Notes: generated from the letters alone by a model not told the origin. Positions 48,307 through 57,596 are shown, counted from the first letter of the stretch. The stretch: DNA of 64,000 bases from Geomonas diazotrophica (GCF_018919385.1 NZ_JAHLMF010000002.1:124001-188000), one strand, 5' to 3'. Program-made: numbers and translations.

Positions 48307-48842
48307 ACCAGAGGCCTGATCACCGTGGTGACGCCGTTGTCGGCCAGCATGCTGGGCGCCATCGCCTTCAAGGAACCCACGAAGAACTGGTTCAAAAGGA
48401 GCGTCTCGATGAAATCGTCCATGTGGTGCCCAAGCGCCAGCTTGTTGCAGCCCATCTGCTGGGCGAGCGTGTAAAGCGTGCCGCGCTTCAACCTGGCGCA
48501 GATGGAGCAGTATGAGGAGTTGGGACGACGCTTCTCTGAGATGATGTCGTAGTGCTCGGTCTTCTCCATGTGGTAGGTGAAGCCGTGCTCCTTTAGATGC
48601 TCCTCGATGATGTCGGCGCGGTAGCCGCGATAGCCGGAGTCGATATTGATGGCGACCAGCTCGTAGCGCACCGGGGCGCGCCGGCGCAGCGTGTCCAGCA
48701 TGTGCAGCATCGCGTAGGAATCCTTGCCCCCCGAGACGGCGACGGCGATGCGATCCCCTTCGGAGATCAGGCCGAAGTCGTGGATCGCCCTCCCTACCCT
48801 GTTCTTGATGCGCGTGAAGAGCGCGTCCTCAATGAGCGCCAC
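48075..48842 (-). CDS. ttcA: tRNA 2-thiocytidine biosynthesis protein TtcA
   Basis: TtcA thiolates cytidine 32 of certain tRNAs with ATP and an Fe-S cluster. The 255-residue product starts at GTG 48842 (GGGAGG five bases upstream). It has the PP-loop IAVAVSGGKDSYAML, the cluster-binding CSICARLKRG and CCCCPVCGTADLQR, and the segment LALGHHMDDFIETLLLN typical of this ATPase family. It is shorter than the E. coli enzyme (311 residues) but keeps the core. It lies downstream of a siroheme-domain gene, about 50 bases apart. Confidence 0.92.
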   Translation of the reverse strand: MALIEDALFTRIKNRVGRAIHDFGLISEGDRIAVAVSGGKDSYAMLHMLDTLRRRAPVRYELVAINIDSGYRGYRADIIEEHLKEHGFTYHMEKTEHYDIISEKRRPNSSYCSICARLKRGTLYTLAQQMGCNKLALGHHMDDFIETLLLNQFFVGSLKAMAPSMLADNGVTTVIRPLVYVPEKEIIPFSRNNRFPVVCCCCPVCGTADLQRKKMKELLETLERDNPLVKKSLLKALSNVHPRHLLDKGLTRIPS

Positions 48843-48892
48843 GGCAACCTCCCGCGCGCAGTTCTCTGCCAGTCATGATTGCAGCTCTCATA

Positions 48893-49579
48893 TCACTTCC
48901 CGACCGCGGCGTCCTGGCTGCCGAATACGGCCGCCCTGAATGCCTCGATCCCCTTCTCTTCGATCAGCCTACCCAGGCGCCCCTGCTGCGGGTCGTTCTT
49001 GTAGACTTCCACCACCCTGGCCACGATCTCCAGCACCTCTTCCTCAGTCTGGATGTTGTCCACCAGCAGCTCGGCCAGGCGCGGCCGGGGACCGGAGTTC
49101 CCCCCCACCAGGATGCGCCACCCCTTGTTATGGCCGACGATGCCGATGTCTTTCACGCCGGACTCGGAGCAGGCGAGGAGGCAGCCGGAAACGCCCATCT
49201 TCATCTTGTTGGGGAGCTCCATGGCATGGTAGATCTTGTCCAGCTTGAGCCCCAGCGAGGCCGAATCGAGGACCGCCCTCTTGCACCACTGGGTGCCCGG
49301 GCAGATCTTGATGCTCCTGACGCACAGGCCGATGGCCGCGCCGGGCGTCTGGGCGAGGTCGGCCCAGACCGCGTCGACATCCTCTTCCTTTACGCCGAAC
49401 ATGGCGATGCGCTGGGCCGAGGTGAGCTTCAGTTCCAGCTTGTACTTGTCGGCCACGTCGCAGATCTTTCGCAGGGTGGCGGTATCGGTGAAGCCCCCCG
49501 GGATGTGCGGGGCGATGGCGTAGGTCTCGCGGTCACGCTGCAGGATGGCGCCTTTTTCAAGCAGGTCCTTGGTGTTCAT
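48893..49579 (-). CDS. Nitrite/sulfite reductase-domain (siroheme-[4Fe-4S]) protein
   Basis: In the 228-residue protein, the N-terminal 65 residues form the ferredoxin-like half domain (GGFTDTATLRKICDVADKYKLELKLTSAQRIAMFGV). The rest is a single sulfite-reductase repeat with the cluster ligands CPGTQWCKRAV (CX5C) and SGCLLACSES (CX3C). Full sulfite or nitrite reductases have two such repeats, so this is a compact, DsrC-independent type whose substrate is uncertain. It may act in assimilatory reduction or as a stand-alone siroheme protein. The second ATG (49579) is six bases from AAGGAG and is preferred over 49582. Confidence 0.85.
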   Translation of the reverse strand: MNTKDLLEKGAILQRDRETYAIAPHIPGGFTDTATLRKICDVADKYKLELKLTSAQRIAMFGVKEEDVDAVWADLAQTPGAAIGLCVRSIKICPGTQWCKRAVLDSASLGLKLDKIYHAMELPNKMKMGVSGCLLACSESGVKDIGIVGHNKGWRILVGGNSGPRPRLAELLVDNIQTEEEVLEIVARVVEVYKNDPQQGRLGRLIEEKGIEAFRAAVFGSQDAAVGK

Positions 49580-49630
49580 CATCTGCTCCTTTGTCTCGAT
49601 TGAAATTGATGCAGGTCAAAAACCTTGAAT

Positions 49631-49657
49631 ATGGGAATGATGGGAGTCATGGGACCT
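49631..49657. repeat. ATGGGANNN nonamer array at the end of the methyltransferase/MTHFR gene
   Basis: Three units (ATGGGAATG, ATGGGAGTC, ATGGGACCT) are followed by a degenerate fourth. The stop codon and last two residues of the minus-strand gene lie inside the array. Confidence 0.75.
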
Positions 49658-51542
49658 GTGGACGCGGCGTGCGCAGGTCCTTGATGTAACGGACCAGTTC
49701 GACCGCGATCTCGTACTTGCCGAAGGGGGGGATCAGGTAGAAGCCACCGGCCTTGGCGCTGGCGGCTTCGATGAACTCCCTGGCGATGGCGAGCCCTTCG
49801 GCTACCCCCTCCTCACCGCTCTTGCCGGCCATACGCCTGCGGATCTCCTCGGGGATCACGATGCCCGGCACCTCGTTGTGCAGGAACTCCGCGTTCCTCC
49901 CGGAGACCAAGGGGAGCACGCCGGGGAGGATCGGGATGCCCAGGTGCGCGGTCTGCTCCATCATGTCTTCGAAGCGCACGATGTCGTAGATCGGCTGGGT
50001 CTGGGCGAAACGGGCGCCGTTGGCCACCTTCTTCGCCAGCCGCCTTACCTGCACCTCCATGCTCTGGGTGTTGGGGTTGAAGGCGGCGCCGACGGTGAAA
50101 CCGGTGCCGGCGCCGATGGGGTTGCCCAGGGCGTTCACCCCGCTGTTCAGGTCGCTCAGGAGCTTGATGAGCGTAAAGGAGTTCAGGTCGAAAACGGAGG
50201 AGGCCCCCGCCTCGTCCCCAAGGCTCGCCGGATCGCCGGTGACCGCCAGGATGGAGCTGACGCCCAGGAGGCTCGCCCCCATAAGCTCGGACTGCATCCC
50301 GATCAGGTTGCGGTCGCGGCAGGTGACGTGCGCGATCACCTCGATCCCCACCTCGCGGCGGATCAGCGAGGCGAGCGCCAGGTTCCCCATGCGCACGCGG
50401 GCCAGCGGGTTCTCGGCCAGGTTGATGGCGTGGGCACCCGCCTCCTTCAGGGCGCGGCTCCCGGCCAGCACCCTGGCGCAGTCGAGCCCCTTGGGGGGAT
50501 CTAGTTCGACGGTGATCACCGGCCCGGCGCCCCAGCCGTCGAGGAAGCTGACGGAAGGCTCCCCTCGCCCTCCGGGAGAGGGGGTGGGGGTGAGGGCTTC
50601 GCCCCCGGCAACCTCTTCGCTTCGTGGCACCACCCTCACCCGCCCTTCGGGCACCCTCTCCCGGGGGGCGAGGGGAAGATTCAGGCTCCCCTGCAGCCTC
50701 CCGGCCATCACCCGGATATGCTCCGGCGTGGTGCCGCAGCAGCCGCCGACAAGCGACGCGCCGGCGGCGACCAGCTCTTCGGCGCGGTCGGCGAAGTACT
50801 CGGGGGTGGTGCGGTAGATGTAGCGGCCGTCGAGGTATTCGGGGAAGCCGCTGTTGGGGTAGGCTGCCAGCGGGAGCGGGCAGACGGCAGCGATGCGCTT
50901 GACCGTGGCCAGCAGCTCCAACGGTCCGGCGCCGCAGTTGGCGCCCACGACATCGGCCCCGGCCGCGGCCAGGCGAAGCGCGGCGCTCTCGGCAGAGGTC
51001 CCCCCGGGGAGCCGCCCCCCTTCACCGAAAGCGAGGTTGGCGACGACGGGAAGCCCGGTCTCCTTGGCGGCCGCCAGGGCGGCCAACAGTTCGTCCAGCT
51101 CGGAGAAGGTTTCCAGGATCAGGAGGTCCACTCCCCCCTCGGCGAGTGCCGCCGATTGCACCCGGAAACAGTCGGCGACCTGCTCAGGCGACAGCTCGCT
51201 CTTGCCGCGCCCCAGCGGGCCGATGGAGCCGGCCACGAGCAGGTCCCGCCCGTCGACGGCGCTTCTGGCGATTTGTGCACCCTTGCGGTTGATCTCGGCA
51301 ACCCTCCCCCCCAGGCCGATGGCGGAGAGCCTGGCGCAGTTGGCACCGAAGGTGTTGGTCTCGATGACCTGAGCTCCGGCGGCCAGGTACTCGCGGTGCA
51401 GCTCCAGCACCAGCTCCGGGCGCACCAGGTTCAGGTGCTCGAAGTTCGCCTCCGGCGCCACCCCCTTGGCGTAGAGCATGGTGCCGATGGCGCCGTCGCC
51501 GATCAGCACCCCTTGCGCGATCCGCTCCAGGAACTTCTTCAT
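49647..51542 (-). CDS. Bifunctional homocysteine S-methyltransferase / 5,10-methylenetetrahydrofolate reductase
   Basis: The first part of this 631-residue two-domain protein (residues 1-285) is a MetH-type homocysteine methyltransferase barrel with GDGAIGTMLYAKG and the zinc ligands GANCGAGP and GGCCGTTP. The second (about residues 335-625) is a MetF-type flavoprotein with TVELDPPKG, VTCRDRN, ILAVTGDP, GAAFNPN and AQTQPIYD. The same fusion is known from Bacillus YitJ. It would make methionine from homocysteine without the B12-binding module, or supply methyl groups. The linker (about residues 290-328) is encoded by a REP-like palindrome. Its ATG directly follows the ppaC stop. Confidence 0.9.
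   Translation of the reverse strand: MKKFLERIAQGVLIGDGAIGTMLYAKGVAPEANFEHLNLVRPELVLELHREYLAAGAQVIETNTFGANCARLSAIGLGGRVAEINRKGAQIARSAVDGRDLLVAGSIGPLGRGKSELSPEQVADCFRVQSAALAEGGVDLLILETFSELDELLAALAAAKETGLPVVANLAFGEGGRLPGGTSAESAALRLAAAGADVVGANCGAGPLELLATVKRIAAVCPLPLAAYPNSGFPEYLDGRYIYRTTPEYFADRAEELVAAGASLVGGCCGTTPEHIRVMAGRLQGSLNLPLAPRERVPEGRVRVVPRSEEVAGGEALTPTPSPGGRGEPSVSFLDGWGAGPVITVELDPPKGLDCARVLAGSRALKEAGAHAINLAENPLARVRMGNLALASLIRREVGIEVIAHVTCRDRNLIGMQSELMGASLLGVSSILAVTGDPASLGDEAGASSVFDLNSFTLIKLLSDLNSGVNALGNPIGAGTGFTVGAAFNPNTQSMEVQVRRLAKKVANGARFAQTQPIYDIVRFEDMMEQTAHLGIPILPGVLPLVSGRNAEFLHNEVPGIVIPEEIRRRMAGKSGEEGVAEGLAIAREFIEAASAKAGGFYLIPPFGKYEIAVELVRYIKDLRTPRPQVP
50561..50675. repeat. REP-like palindromic element inside a coding sequence
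   Basis: A 115-bp inverted repeat has arms near 50561-50596 and 50630-50675, both built from CCCTC/GAGGG blocks. It is read in frame as a Pro/Gly/Arg-rich linker. Arms of the same style occur at 15008, 33306 and possibly 37832. Confidence 0.8.
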
Positions 51543-53189
51543 CTAGCGACCTCCCAGCACCTTGATCAGGTGCGGCACCAGCTGCTTCTTGCGCGACATG
51601 ACGCCCTTCATCTCGAAAACGTGCGGCTCGGGCTGCGGGTACCCCATGAACCGGGTGAAGGCCTGCCCACCCTCCATGAGGAACATGGTGCTCTCGGTGG
51701 AGATGTCGGTGACCATGAGCCCGGCGAGCTCCAGCCCGTCCTTTTCGCGCCGCGCCGCGAGGGCCTTGCGCAGTTCGGCCTTCATCTCGTTGAACTCGGC
51801 GAAGCCGAAGACCTCGACCTGCCCGACGCCGAAGGTAAGCTCACCCTGGCTGAAGAGCTTGAAGTCGGAACCTATTACCCGCTCGGGGCTCCCGTAGCCG
51901 GAGAGCGCCCCCGACGCGGCGAAGATCTCGGCGCCGAAGGATTCCCAGTCGAGCCCCGCGACGGCGGCGAGGCGCGCCACGGTGGCGCGGTCCCTGGGCG
52001 TCGTGGTCGGGGACTTCAGGATCACGGTGTCGGAGAGGATGCCGGCCAGAAGGAGCGCCGCGATCTGGGCGGGGGGCTCCACCTCGTGCTCCTCGTAGAG
52101 CGAGGCGACGATGGTGCAGGTGCTCCCCACCGGGGCGGTGATGAAGGGGATCGGGTTGCTGGTGGGCGGGTTCCCCAGCTTGTGGTGGTCGATCACCTCG
52201 AGGATCTCCAGATCCTCGGCGCCGGGCACCGACTGGGAGAGCTCGTTGTGATCCACCAGGATCAGGGCGTAGGGGAGCGGCGCGAACAGTGAGGACTTGG
52301 TGGCGACACCGGCCAGGGTGCCGTCCTCCTCGAGCGCCAGCACCGCGCTCTCGCCCGAGTGCAGCAGCTTGTCCCGCAGTCGTCCCAGCGGCTCCCCCAC
52401 CGAAACGCTCTCGAAGTTCAAAACGGCCAGCTCCAGCACCGGGGTGGCCAGCCGGGCCCGGGCAACGGTGGCCGCGGTGTCAAGCGGCGTGGAGAGAAGC
52501 GCGACCCCGCGGGCCTGCGCCAAACGCACCACGTCCTCGGCCACGGGGAGACCGCCGGTCACCACTAACAGGCGCACGCCGCGCTCGATGGAGGCCTTCT
52601 GGATCGAGGTACGGTCGCCGGTCACGACCACCAAGGTGGCGGGATCGAAGCCGGAGATCCGGTCCACGAAGGATTCCTCGGCCATGGCTCCCACGAAGAG
52701 GTGCAGGCTTTCCACGGCGGCGTCGGCGCTGCCGGCGAGGAAGCTCCCGGAGAGGCAGGCGGCCAGCGAGGCGAGCGAGGCGGAGACCAGCCGCAGCGAG
52801 TCGGCGCCGGTCACCAGCGAGCGCTCGGCGATCTTTCTCAGCGGGATGACGCCCTTGGGGACGCTGGCGGCGTCGAGCACCGGCAGCACCCTGATGGCGT
52901 TGTGGTGGAACTGTTCCAGCGCGGTCAAAAGCGGCGCGTCCGCGGCAACCGTGATAGGGGTGCGCTGGATCACGTCGCGCACCTTGGGGTGCACGTCGGC
53001 CAAGTACAAGGGCGCGTCGATGCCAAGCCGCCCCAAGAGCCAGGTGGTCTGGGGGTTCAGGTTGCCGGCCATGGCGGCGGTGACCCGCTCGTTCCCAAGC
53101 GCCCGCTTCAGGTGGGCGTAGGCGAGGGCCGAGGCGATCGAGTCGGTGTCCGGGTTTCTGTGGCCGATAACGAAAATCTGCTTGTCCAT
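51543..53189 (-). CDS. ppaC: Manganese-dependent (family II) inorganic pyrophosphatase with regulatory CBS/DRTGG insert
   Basis: The enzyme hydrolyses pyrophosphate. The 548-residue protein begins with the DHH catalytic motif FVIGHRNPDTDSIASALAYAHLK. A regulatory insert of about 230 residues follows (residues 70-300) with two CBS-like segments around a DRTGG-like domain, as in nucleotide-regulated clostridial-type enzymes. The catalytic part resumes with ILVDHNELSQSV, VIDHHKLGN and the C-terminal DHHA2 domain ending SRKKQLVPHLIKVLGG. AMP/ADP inhibition and diadenosine activation are known for this subfamily. ATG 53189 has AAAGGAAAC upstream; the longer frame to 53249 is rejected. Confidence 0.93.
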   Translation of the reverse strand: MDKQIFVIGHRNPDTDSIASALAYAHLKRALGNERVTAAMAGNLNPQTTWLLGRLGIDAPLYLADVHPKVRDVIQRTPITVAADAPLLTALEQFHHNAIRVLPVLDAASVPKGVIPLRKIAERSLVTGADSLRLVSASLASLAACLSGSFLAGSADAAVESLHLFVGAMAEESFVDRISGFDPATLVVVTGDRTSIQKASIERGVRLLVVTGGLPVAEDVVRLAQARGVALLSTPLDTAATVARARLATPVLELAVLNFESVSVGEPLGRLRDKLLHSGESAVLALEEDGTLAGVATKSSLFAPLPYALILVDHNELSQSVPGAEDLEILEVIDHHKLGNPPTSNPIPFITAPVGSTCTIVASLYEEHEVEPPAQIAALLLAGILSDTVILKSPTTTPRDRATVARLAAVAGLDWESFGAEIFAASGALSGYGSPERVIGSDFKLFSQGELTFGVGQVEVFGFAEFNEMKAELRKALAARREKDGLELAGLMVTDISTESTMFLMEGGQAFTRFMGYPQPEPHVFEMKGVMSRKKQLVPHLIKVLGGR

Positions 53190-53338
53190 GTTTCCTTTCG
53201 TGTGCGTCCTGCGCGCGCCGGCGGGAAGGTCTTCCCCGGCCGCCTTCACGCGCGACGAAAAAAATTAAATTTGTCGTTTTTTTGCCGCGTGCCGTATAGA
53301 ATGGCGCCGGCAAAGAACACGACAAAGGAGAGCAAGGC

Positions 53339-53950
53339 ATGCATGCAGCGGTACAATGGCTGGTTGAAACCATAGGGGCGATGGGCTATCCCGGGATCTT
53401 TCTCCTGATGGCCCTGGAGAGCTCCGTCATCCCCATCCCCAGCGAGCTGGTGATGCCGCCGGCCGGGTACCTGGCCCAGCAGGGACAGATGAGCATGATC
53501 GTGGCCATCGCCTGCGGCACCGCGGGAAGCCTGGTGGGCGCCTACGCCAACTACTTCGCGGCGCATTACCTCGGGCGTCCGCTGGTTCTGAAGTACGGCA
53601 AGTACGTCTTCATAACCGAGGAGAAATTCGCCAAGGTGGAGCGCTTCTTCAAGGACCACGGCGAGATCTCGACCTTCATCGGGAGGCTGTTGCCGGTGGT
53701 GCGCCACCTGATCTCGCTCCCGGCTGGCCTGGCCGGGATGAACCACGTCAAGTTTTCCCTCTACACCCTGCTCGGCGCCGGGATCTGGGTCACCGTGCTC
53801 ACCTTCATCGGCTACGTCATCGGGAGCAACCAGGAACTGATCATGCGCTACTCGCATCAGGCGCTCATCGGCGTCGTCATCGTAAGCGCCGTGATCGTCG
53901 CCGTGTACGTTCGCCTGCAGCGCAGAAACGGCGCCCAATCCCCGGAATAA
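53339..53950 (+). CDS. DedA-family membrane protein
   Basis: The 203-residue protein has about five hydrophobic segments and the family motifs GIFLLMALESSVIPIPSELVMPPAGYLA near the N-terminus and FIGRLLPVVRHLISLPAGLAGM in the middle. These are the re-entrant loops with the conserved Arg and Pro of DedA proteins. Members act as lipid flippases, for example of undecaprenyl phosphate or phosphatidylethanolamine, and affect membrane energetics. Substrate not determinable. The ATG follows GGAGAGCAAGG and the gene is a single unit facing the transaldolase-like gene. Confidence 0.9.
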   Translation: MHAAVQWLVETIGAMGYPGIFLLMALESSVIPIPSELVMPPAGYLAQQGQMSMIVAIACGTAGSLVGAYANYFAAHYLGRPLVLKYGKYVFITEEKFAKVERFFKDHGEISTFIGRLLPVVRHLISLPAGLAGMNHVKFSLYTLLGAGIWVTVLTFIGYVIGSNQELIMRYSHQALIGVVIVSAVIVAVYVRLQRRNGAQSPE

Positions 53951-53966
53951 CCCCCACCATAAAGCA

Positions 53967-54035
53967 AGGGCGGGTCCAGGACCCGCCCTCAGTAACGCCT
54001 TTGTTACCCGAACCGCGGAAGGGAAAGCCTTCCGC
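53967..54035. terminator. Two hairpins between convergent dedA and transaldolase-like genes
   Basis: AGGGCGGGTCC/GGACCCGCCCT (53967-53989) and GCGGAAGG/CCTTCCGC (54015-54035) are perfect stems in a 93-base gap. Neither has a long T-run, so termination in both directions is likely but not proven. Confidence 0.5.
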
Positions 54036-54043
54036 TTAGCCTT

Positions 54044-54688
54044 CTACTTGGGAACCTTCTCCCAGTCTTCCAGGAACTTCTTGATGCCGGCGTCGGTGAG
54101 CGGATGCTTGGCAAGCTGCAGCATGACCGAGTAGGGGATGGTGCAGACGTCGGCGCCGATGAGAGCCGAGTTCAGCACGTGCACCGGGTTCCTGATGCTG
54201 GCCACGATGATCTGGGCATCCATGCCGTAGTTGTCGAAGATGGTCCTGATCTCTTCGATGATCCCCATGCCGTCCTGGGAGATGTCGTCCAGGCGGCCTA
54301 CGAACGGGGAGACGTAGGTGGCGCCGGCCTTGGCGGCGAGCAGGGCCTGCATCGGGGTGAAGATCAGCGTGACGTTGGTCTTGATTCCCTGCTTGTGCAG
54401 GGTCTTGGTCGCCTTGAGCCCCTCCGGGGTCATGGGGAGCTTGATAACGATGTTCGGGTGGATCTTGGCCAGCTCGGTCGCCTCGGCGATCATGCCGTCA
54501 TGCTCCAGGGAGATGACTTCCGCGGAAATCGGGCCGTCCACGCTCTCGGTGATCTCCTTGATCACTTCCTCAAAACGCCGGCCGCTCTTGGCGATCAGGG
54601 AGGGGTTGGTGGTAACGCCGTCCACCAGTCCCAGTTCGTTGGCCTCCCGAATCTCTTTAACGTCCGCTGTGTCGATAAAAAACTTCAT
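54044..54688 (-). CDS. fsa: Transaldolase / fructose-6-phosphate aldolase family protein
   Basis: The 214-residue single-domain barrel has [36 protein letters not shown] at the start, the Schiff-base lysine in [39 protein letters not shown] and the C-terminal [13 protein letters not shown]. This short type (about 215 residues) includes both fructose-6-phosphate aldolases and true transaldolases, so the activity needs assay. It is likely part of the pentose phosphate pathway. GGAGGAAAG precedes the ATG. A TRASH-domain gene and folK lie upstream on the same strand. Confidence 0.9.
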   Translation of the reverse strand: MKFFIDTADVKEIREANELGLVDGVTTNPSLIAKSGRRFEEVIKEITESVDGPISAEVISLEHDGMIAEATELAKIHPNIVIKLPMTPEGLKATKTLHKQGIKTNVTLIFTPMQALLAAKAGATYVSPFVGRLDDISQDGMGIIEEIRTIFDNYGMDAQIIVASIRNPVHVLNSALIGADVCTIPYSVMLQLAKHPLTDAGIKKFLEDWEKVPK

Positions 54689-54707
54689 CTTTCCTCCGGT
54701 TGAGTTG

Positions 54708-54944
54708 TTAGTGCCGCTGTTGCATCTCTTCGAATTTTTTCAAACAGTCCATGGAGCAGAAGTGATAACGCTTCCCCTCCAACCTGCCGACCACCGCGTC
54801 GGCCTCCGCTATGTACACGCCGCAGACCGGATCCTGAAAGGTCTCGGCGGCGGCAGGCTCCTTTTTCGCTATCTTTTCGGCCGATTTGCCGACGAACATG
54901 CGGTACACGAGGTACGCCAGCAGCGCCCAGATCAGAAACTTCAC
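54708..54944 (-). CDS. Membrane-anchored YHS/TRASH-domain metal-binding protein
   Basis: In this 78-residue protein an N-terminal membrane helix ([17 protein letters not shown]) is followed by a Lys/Ala/Glu linker and a TRASH-like domain, [18 protein letters not shown] to [15 protein letters not shown]. The CxC-type spacing (PVCG and HFCSMDC) is the metal-binding pattern of YHS/TRASH proteins, which sense or traffic copper or other heavy metals. The start is GTG 54944 after GGGGGG. It sits between folK (10 bases) and the transaldolase-like gene (19 bases), so they are co-transcribed. Confidence 0.8.
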   Translation of the reverse strand: MKFLIWALLAYLVYRMFVGKSAEKIAKKEPAAAETFQDPVCGVYIAEADAVVGRLEGKRYHFCSMDCLKKFEEMQQRH

Positions 54945-54954
54945 TCGTCCCCCC

Positions 54955-55443
54955 TCAAATCCTGACCACCTTCTCGGGGGAGGTCAGCTCCGTCAACAGT
55001 TCTATGATGCGCTTGCCCAGGATCGGGTGCACCAGGTCCGGTGCGATGTCGGACAGCGGCTGGAGGACGAAACGGCGCTCCGCCAGGCGCGGATGCGGGA
55101 TGGCGAGTTCCGCGCCGTCGAAGACCAGCTCGCCGTAGAGGAGGATGTCGAGGTCCATGCTGCGGGCGCCCCAGCGCTCCGACGGCACCCGGTGGAACAC
55201 TTCGGTCTCCAGCTTCTTAAGCCGCTCCAGAAGCTCCAGCGGCGCCAGTTCCGTGTTGAGGCGCACCGCGGCGTTGTAGAAGTTGTCCTGGGGCACCCCT
55301 CCGACCGGCTCGGTCTCGTAGAAGGGGGAAACGGCGGTGACCCTTGTTTGCGGCAGCTTGCCCAACTCCGCTACCGCCATCAGGAGCTTCAGCTCCCGGT
55401 CGCCGATGTTGCTCCCCAGCCCTATGTACGCGCACTGTTCCAC
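54955..55443 (-). CDS. folK: 2-amino-4-hydroxy-6-hydroxymethyldihydropteridine pyrophosphokinase
   Basis: FolK transfers pyrophosphate from ATP to the pterin in folate synthesis. The 162-residue length is typical. AYIGLGSNIGDRELKLLMAV at the N-terminus, SPFYETEPVGGVPQDNFYNAAVRLNTELAPLELL, and WGARSMDLDILLYGELVFDGAELAIPHPRLAERRFVLQPL with the metal-binding Asp pair and the family signature are all present. It starts at GTG 55443, with a weak ribosome site. It leads the folK-TRASH-transaldolase-like operon. Confidence 0.95.
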   Translation of the reverse strand: MEQCAYIGLGSNIGDRELKLLMAVAELGKLPQTRVTAVSPFYETEPVGGVPQDNFYNAAVRLNTELAPLELLERLKKLETEVFHRVPSERWGARSMDLDILLYGELVFDGAELAIPHPRLAERRFVLQPLSDIAPDLVHPILGKRIIELLTELTSPEKVVRI

Positions 55444-55637
55444 AGCCGCAGATTAGAACACAAATCCCTTTTTTTTTCAACCCTGCCCGCCCGCGCCGCT
55501 AAAGCCGCCCCCGGTGCGGCACGGCCCGATTCGGGAGGTGTGTTTCTGAAGATTAGATGTTATAGTATACGATCTTAATAAGATTGCGCCCCACCGACGA
55601 CCGCGGGCTGCGGCGACGACTCTAAGCGAGCGTGAGT

Positions 55638-56138
55638 ATGAACGATGCCAAGATGAGCAAGTCTGATTTGTACGAAGCCCCGAAAGACAGCGGTCTGGAC
55701 GAACTGGAGACCGAGGAACTGGTGCGACTGGGTGGCGAGGCCCTGGAGGCGCGCAACTTCGCCGCCGCCCACCGCTACCTCCATGCCGCCCTGCAAAGGC
55801 GGCGGTCCGCCGAGCACCTCTCCCTGTACGCCCTGGCCCTGGCCCAACACACCGGCAACACCAGGACCGCCCTCGCCCTGTGCCAGGAGGCGGTCAAGCA
55901 GGAGCCCAAGAACCCCAACCATTTTCTGCGCCTTGGGACCATCCACCTCGCCGCCGGGAAGAAGAAGGAGGCGATCAGGGCGCTGCAGTTGGGGCTCAGG
56001 GTGGGGAAAAGCCCCGCCATCAGCAGGCTCCTGCAGACGCTCGGACACCGGGAGAAACCGGTGCTCCCCTTCCTCGCCAGGGGGAACCCCCTCAACAAGT
56101 ACCTGGGCAAGATACGGAACAGCCTTTTCAAGAAGTAG
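55638..56138 (+). CDS. Tetratricopeptide-repeat protein
   Basis: The 166-residue, Ala/Leu-rich protein is helical. Three to four TPR-like units are visible: LVRLGGEALEARNFAAAHRYLHAALQRR, LYALALAQHTGNTRTALALCQEAVKQEPKNP, and FLRLGTIHLAAGKKKEAIRALQLGLRVGKSP. The C-terminal end is basic (NPLNKYLGKIRNSLFKK). TPRs mediate protein-protein contacts; the partner is unknown. The start may be ATG 55638 or the GTG 55632 before it. An AT-rich region with TATAGT at 55561 probably holds the promoter. Confidence 0.8.
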   Translation: MNDAKMSKSDLYEAPKDSGLDELETEELVRLGGEALEARNFAAAHRYLHAALQRRRSAEHLSLYALALAQHTGNTRTALALCQEAVKQEPKNPNHFLRLGTIHLAAGKKKEAIRALQLGLRVGKSPAISRLLQTLGHREKPVLPFLARGNPLNKYLGKIRNSLFKK

Positions 56139-56224
56139 CCGTGTATCCCCCACGGAAGGGGAGGAGCGTCGGCAGCAGTTGGTCTCTAATTTTGCGATAG
56201 CTGCGAGCGCTAACGGAGGGACGG

Positions 56225-56623
56225 ATGATTCAGTACCTGACGCTGAAAAGCAGGGAGAGAACGGAGCTGATCGACATCACCGCCAGGGTCGAGGAGCTGA
56301 TCGCGGCCTCCATGGTGGGGAGCGGCTGCTGCGACGTCTTCGTGCTGCACACGACGGCGGCGGTCACGGTAAACGAGGGGGCGGACCCGGCGGTGAAACG
56401 GGACATCGCCAACTGCCTGGACCGGCTGGTGCCGGACGCGCACTACTTCACCCACGCAGAGGGGAACTCGGCGGCGCACGTCAAGTCGAGCCTGGTGGGA
56501 AGCTGCCAGCGGCTCCTGATCGACCGGGGCAAGCTCCTTTTGGGCACCTGGCAGGCGCTCTACTTCTGCGAGTTCGACGGTCCGAGGGAGCGGAAGGTGG
56601 CGGTGAGGATCAGCGCGGACTAG
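56225..56623 (+). CDS. YjbQ-family (UPF0047) protein
   Basis: The 132-residue protein has the family pattern: LIDITARVEELIAASMVGSGCCDVFVLHTTAAVTVNEGADP, then DAHYFTHAEGNSAAHVKSSLVG with three conserved His/Asn positions forming a likely active site, and LLLGTWQALYFCEFDGPRERKVAVRI. YjbQ proteins have been reported to show weak thiamine phosphate synthase activity in complementation screens, though the natural substrate is unknown. Here the gene overlaps the 3' end of thiL by four bases in convergent orientation. GGAGGGACGG precedes the ATG. Confidence 0.9.
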   Translation: MIQYLTLKSRERTELIDITARVEELIAASMVGSGCCDVFVLHTTAAVTVNEGADPAVKRDIANCLDRLVPDAHYFTHAEGNSAAHVKSSLVGSCQRLLIDRGKLLLGTWQALYFCEFDGPRERKVAVRISAD

Positions 56624-57596
56624 TCGGCGCCGAAGTGGTCGAAGCCGCGCCGCGGCGGCGTGTAGGATGAGCCGTCGGGGGCGACAAGCTCGATCCCGGT
56701 TCCGGCCTTGATCTCACCGATGACGGAGACGGGGAGGCCGACGGAGGCGCAGAGAGCCGCGACATCGGGCTCCCTCCCGGCCGGTATGCAGAAGAGGAGT
56801 TCGTAGTCCTCCCCCCCCGAGAGCGCCAGCGGGTAAGGATCGGCGCCGCACTCGGCGCGGTAGGCGTCCGACAGGGGGAGCCGCGCAAGCTCCAGGCGCG
56901 CCCCCACCCCCGACATCTCGCAGATGTGCCCCAGGTCCTGCAGCACCCCGTCGCTCACGTCGATCATGGCGGTGACGAGCCCCGCCTCGGCCAGCGCCAC
57001 CCCAGCCTCGACCCTCGGGGTCGGGTCGAGCTGCCGCCGCACCAGGAAACCTTCCCGTACCCCGCCGAAAAGCTGCTTAAGCCCCGCCGCCGCGTCACCG
57101 ACCGTTCCGGTCACGCAGACAACGTCGCCAGGCCGCGCGCCGCTTCTCTTCAGCACCAGCTCCGGGCGCTGCTCCCCGAGCGCGGTGACCGAGATGGCCA
57201 CCCCCCCCTTGGAGGCGCAGGTGTCTCCCCCCACGAGCGTCGCACCGTAGCGGCCGGCCTGCTCCAGCATGCCGGCCATGAAGCCGTCCATGAATTCCAG
57301 CGGAACATCCTTGGGGAGCGCCACGCCGAGCAGGAAGTGGCGCGGACGCGCGCCCATGGCGGCGACGTCGGAGAGGTTGACCGAAAGGGATTTTCTGCCA
57401 AGGGTGAACGGGTCGCAGAAGGAGAGGTCGAAGTGGACCCCTTCCAGCAGCATGTCGGAGGTGATCAGGGTGACCTGCCCGGGGGTGGGAGACAGCGCCG
57501 CCGCGTCGTCCCCGATGCCCAGAAGCACCGAGGGTGACGCGGCGACGTTTGCTTTGATCCTGTCTATCAGGCCGAATTCGCCCAGCTCGGCCAGTT

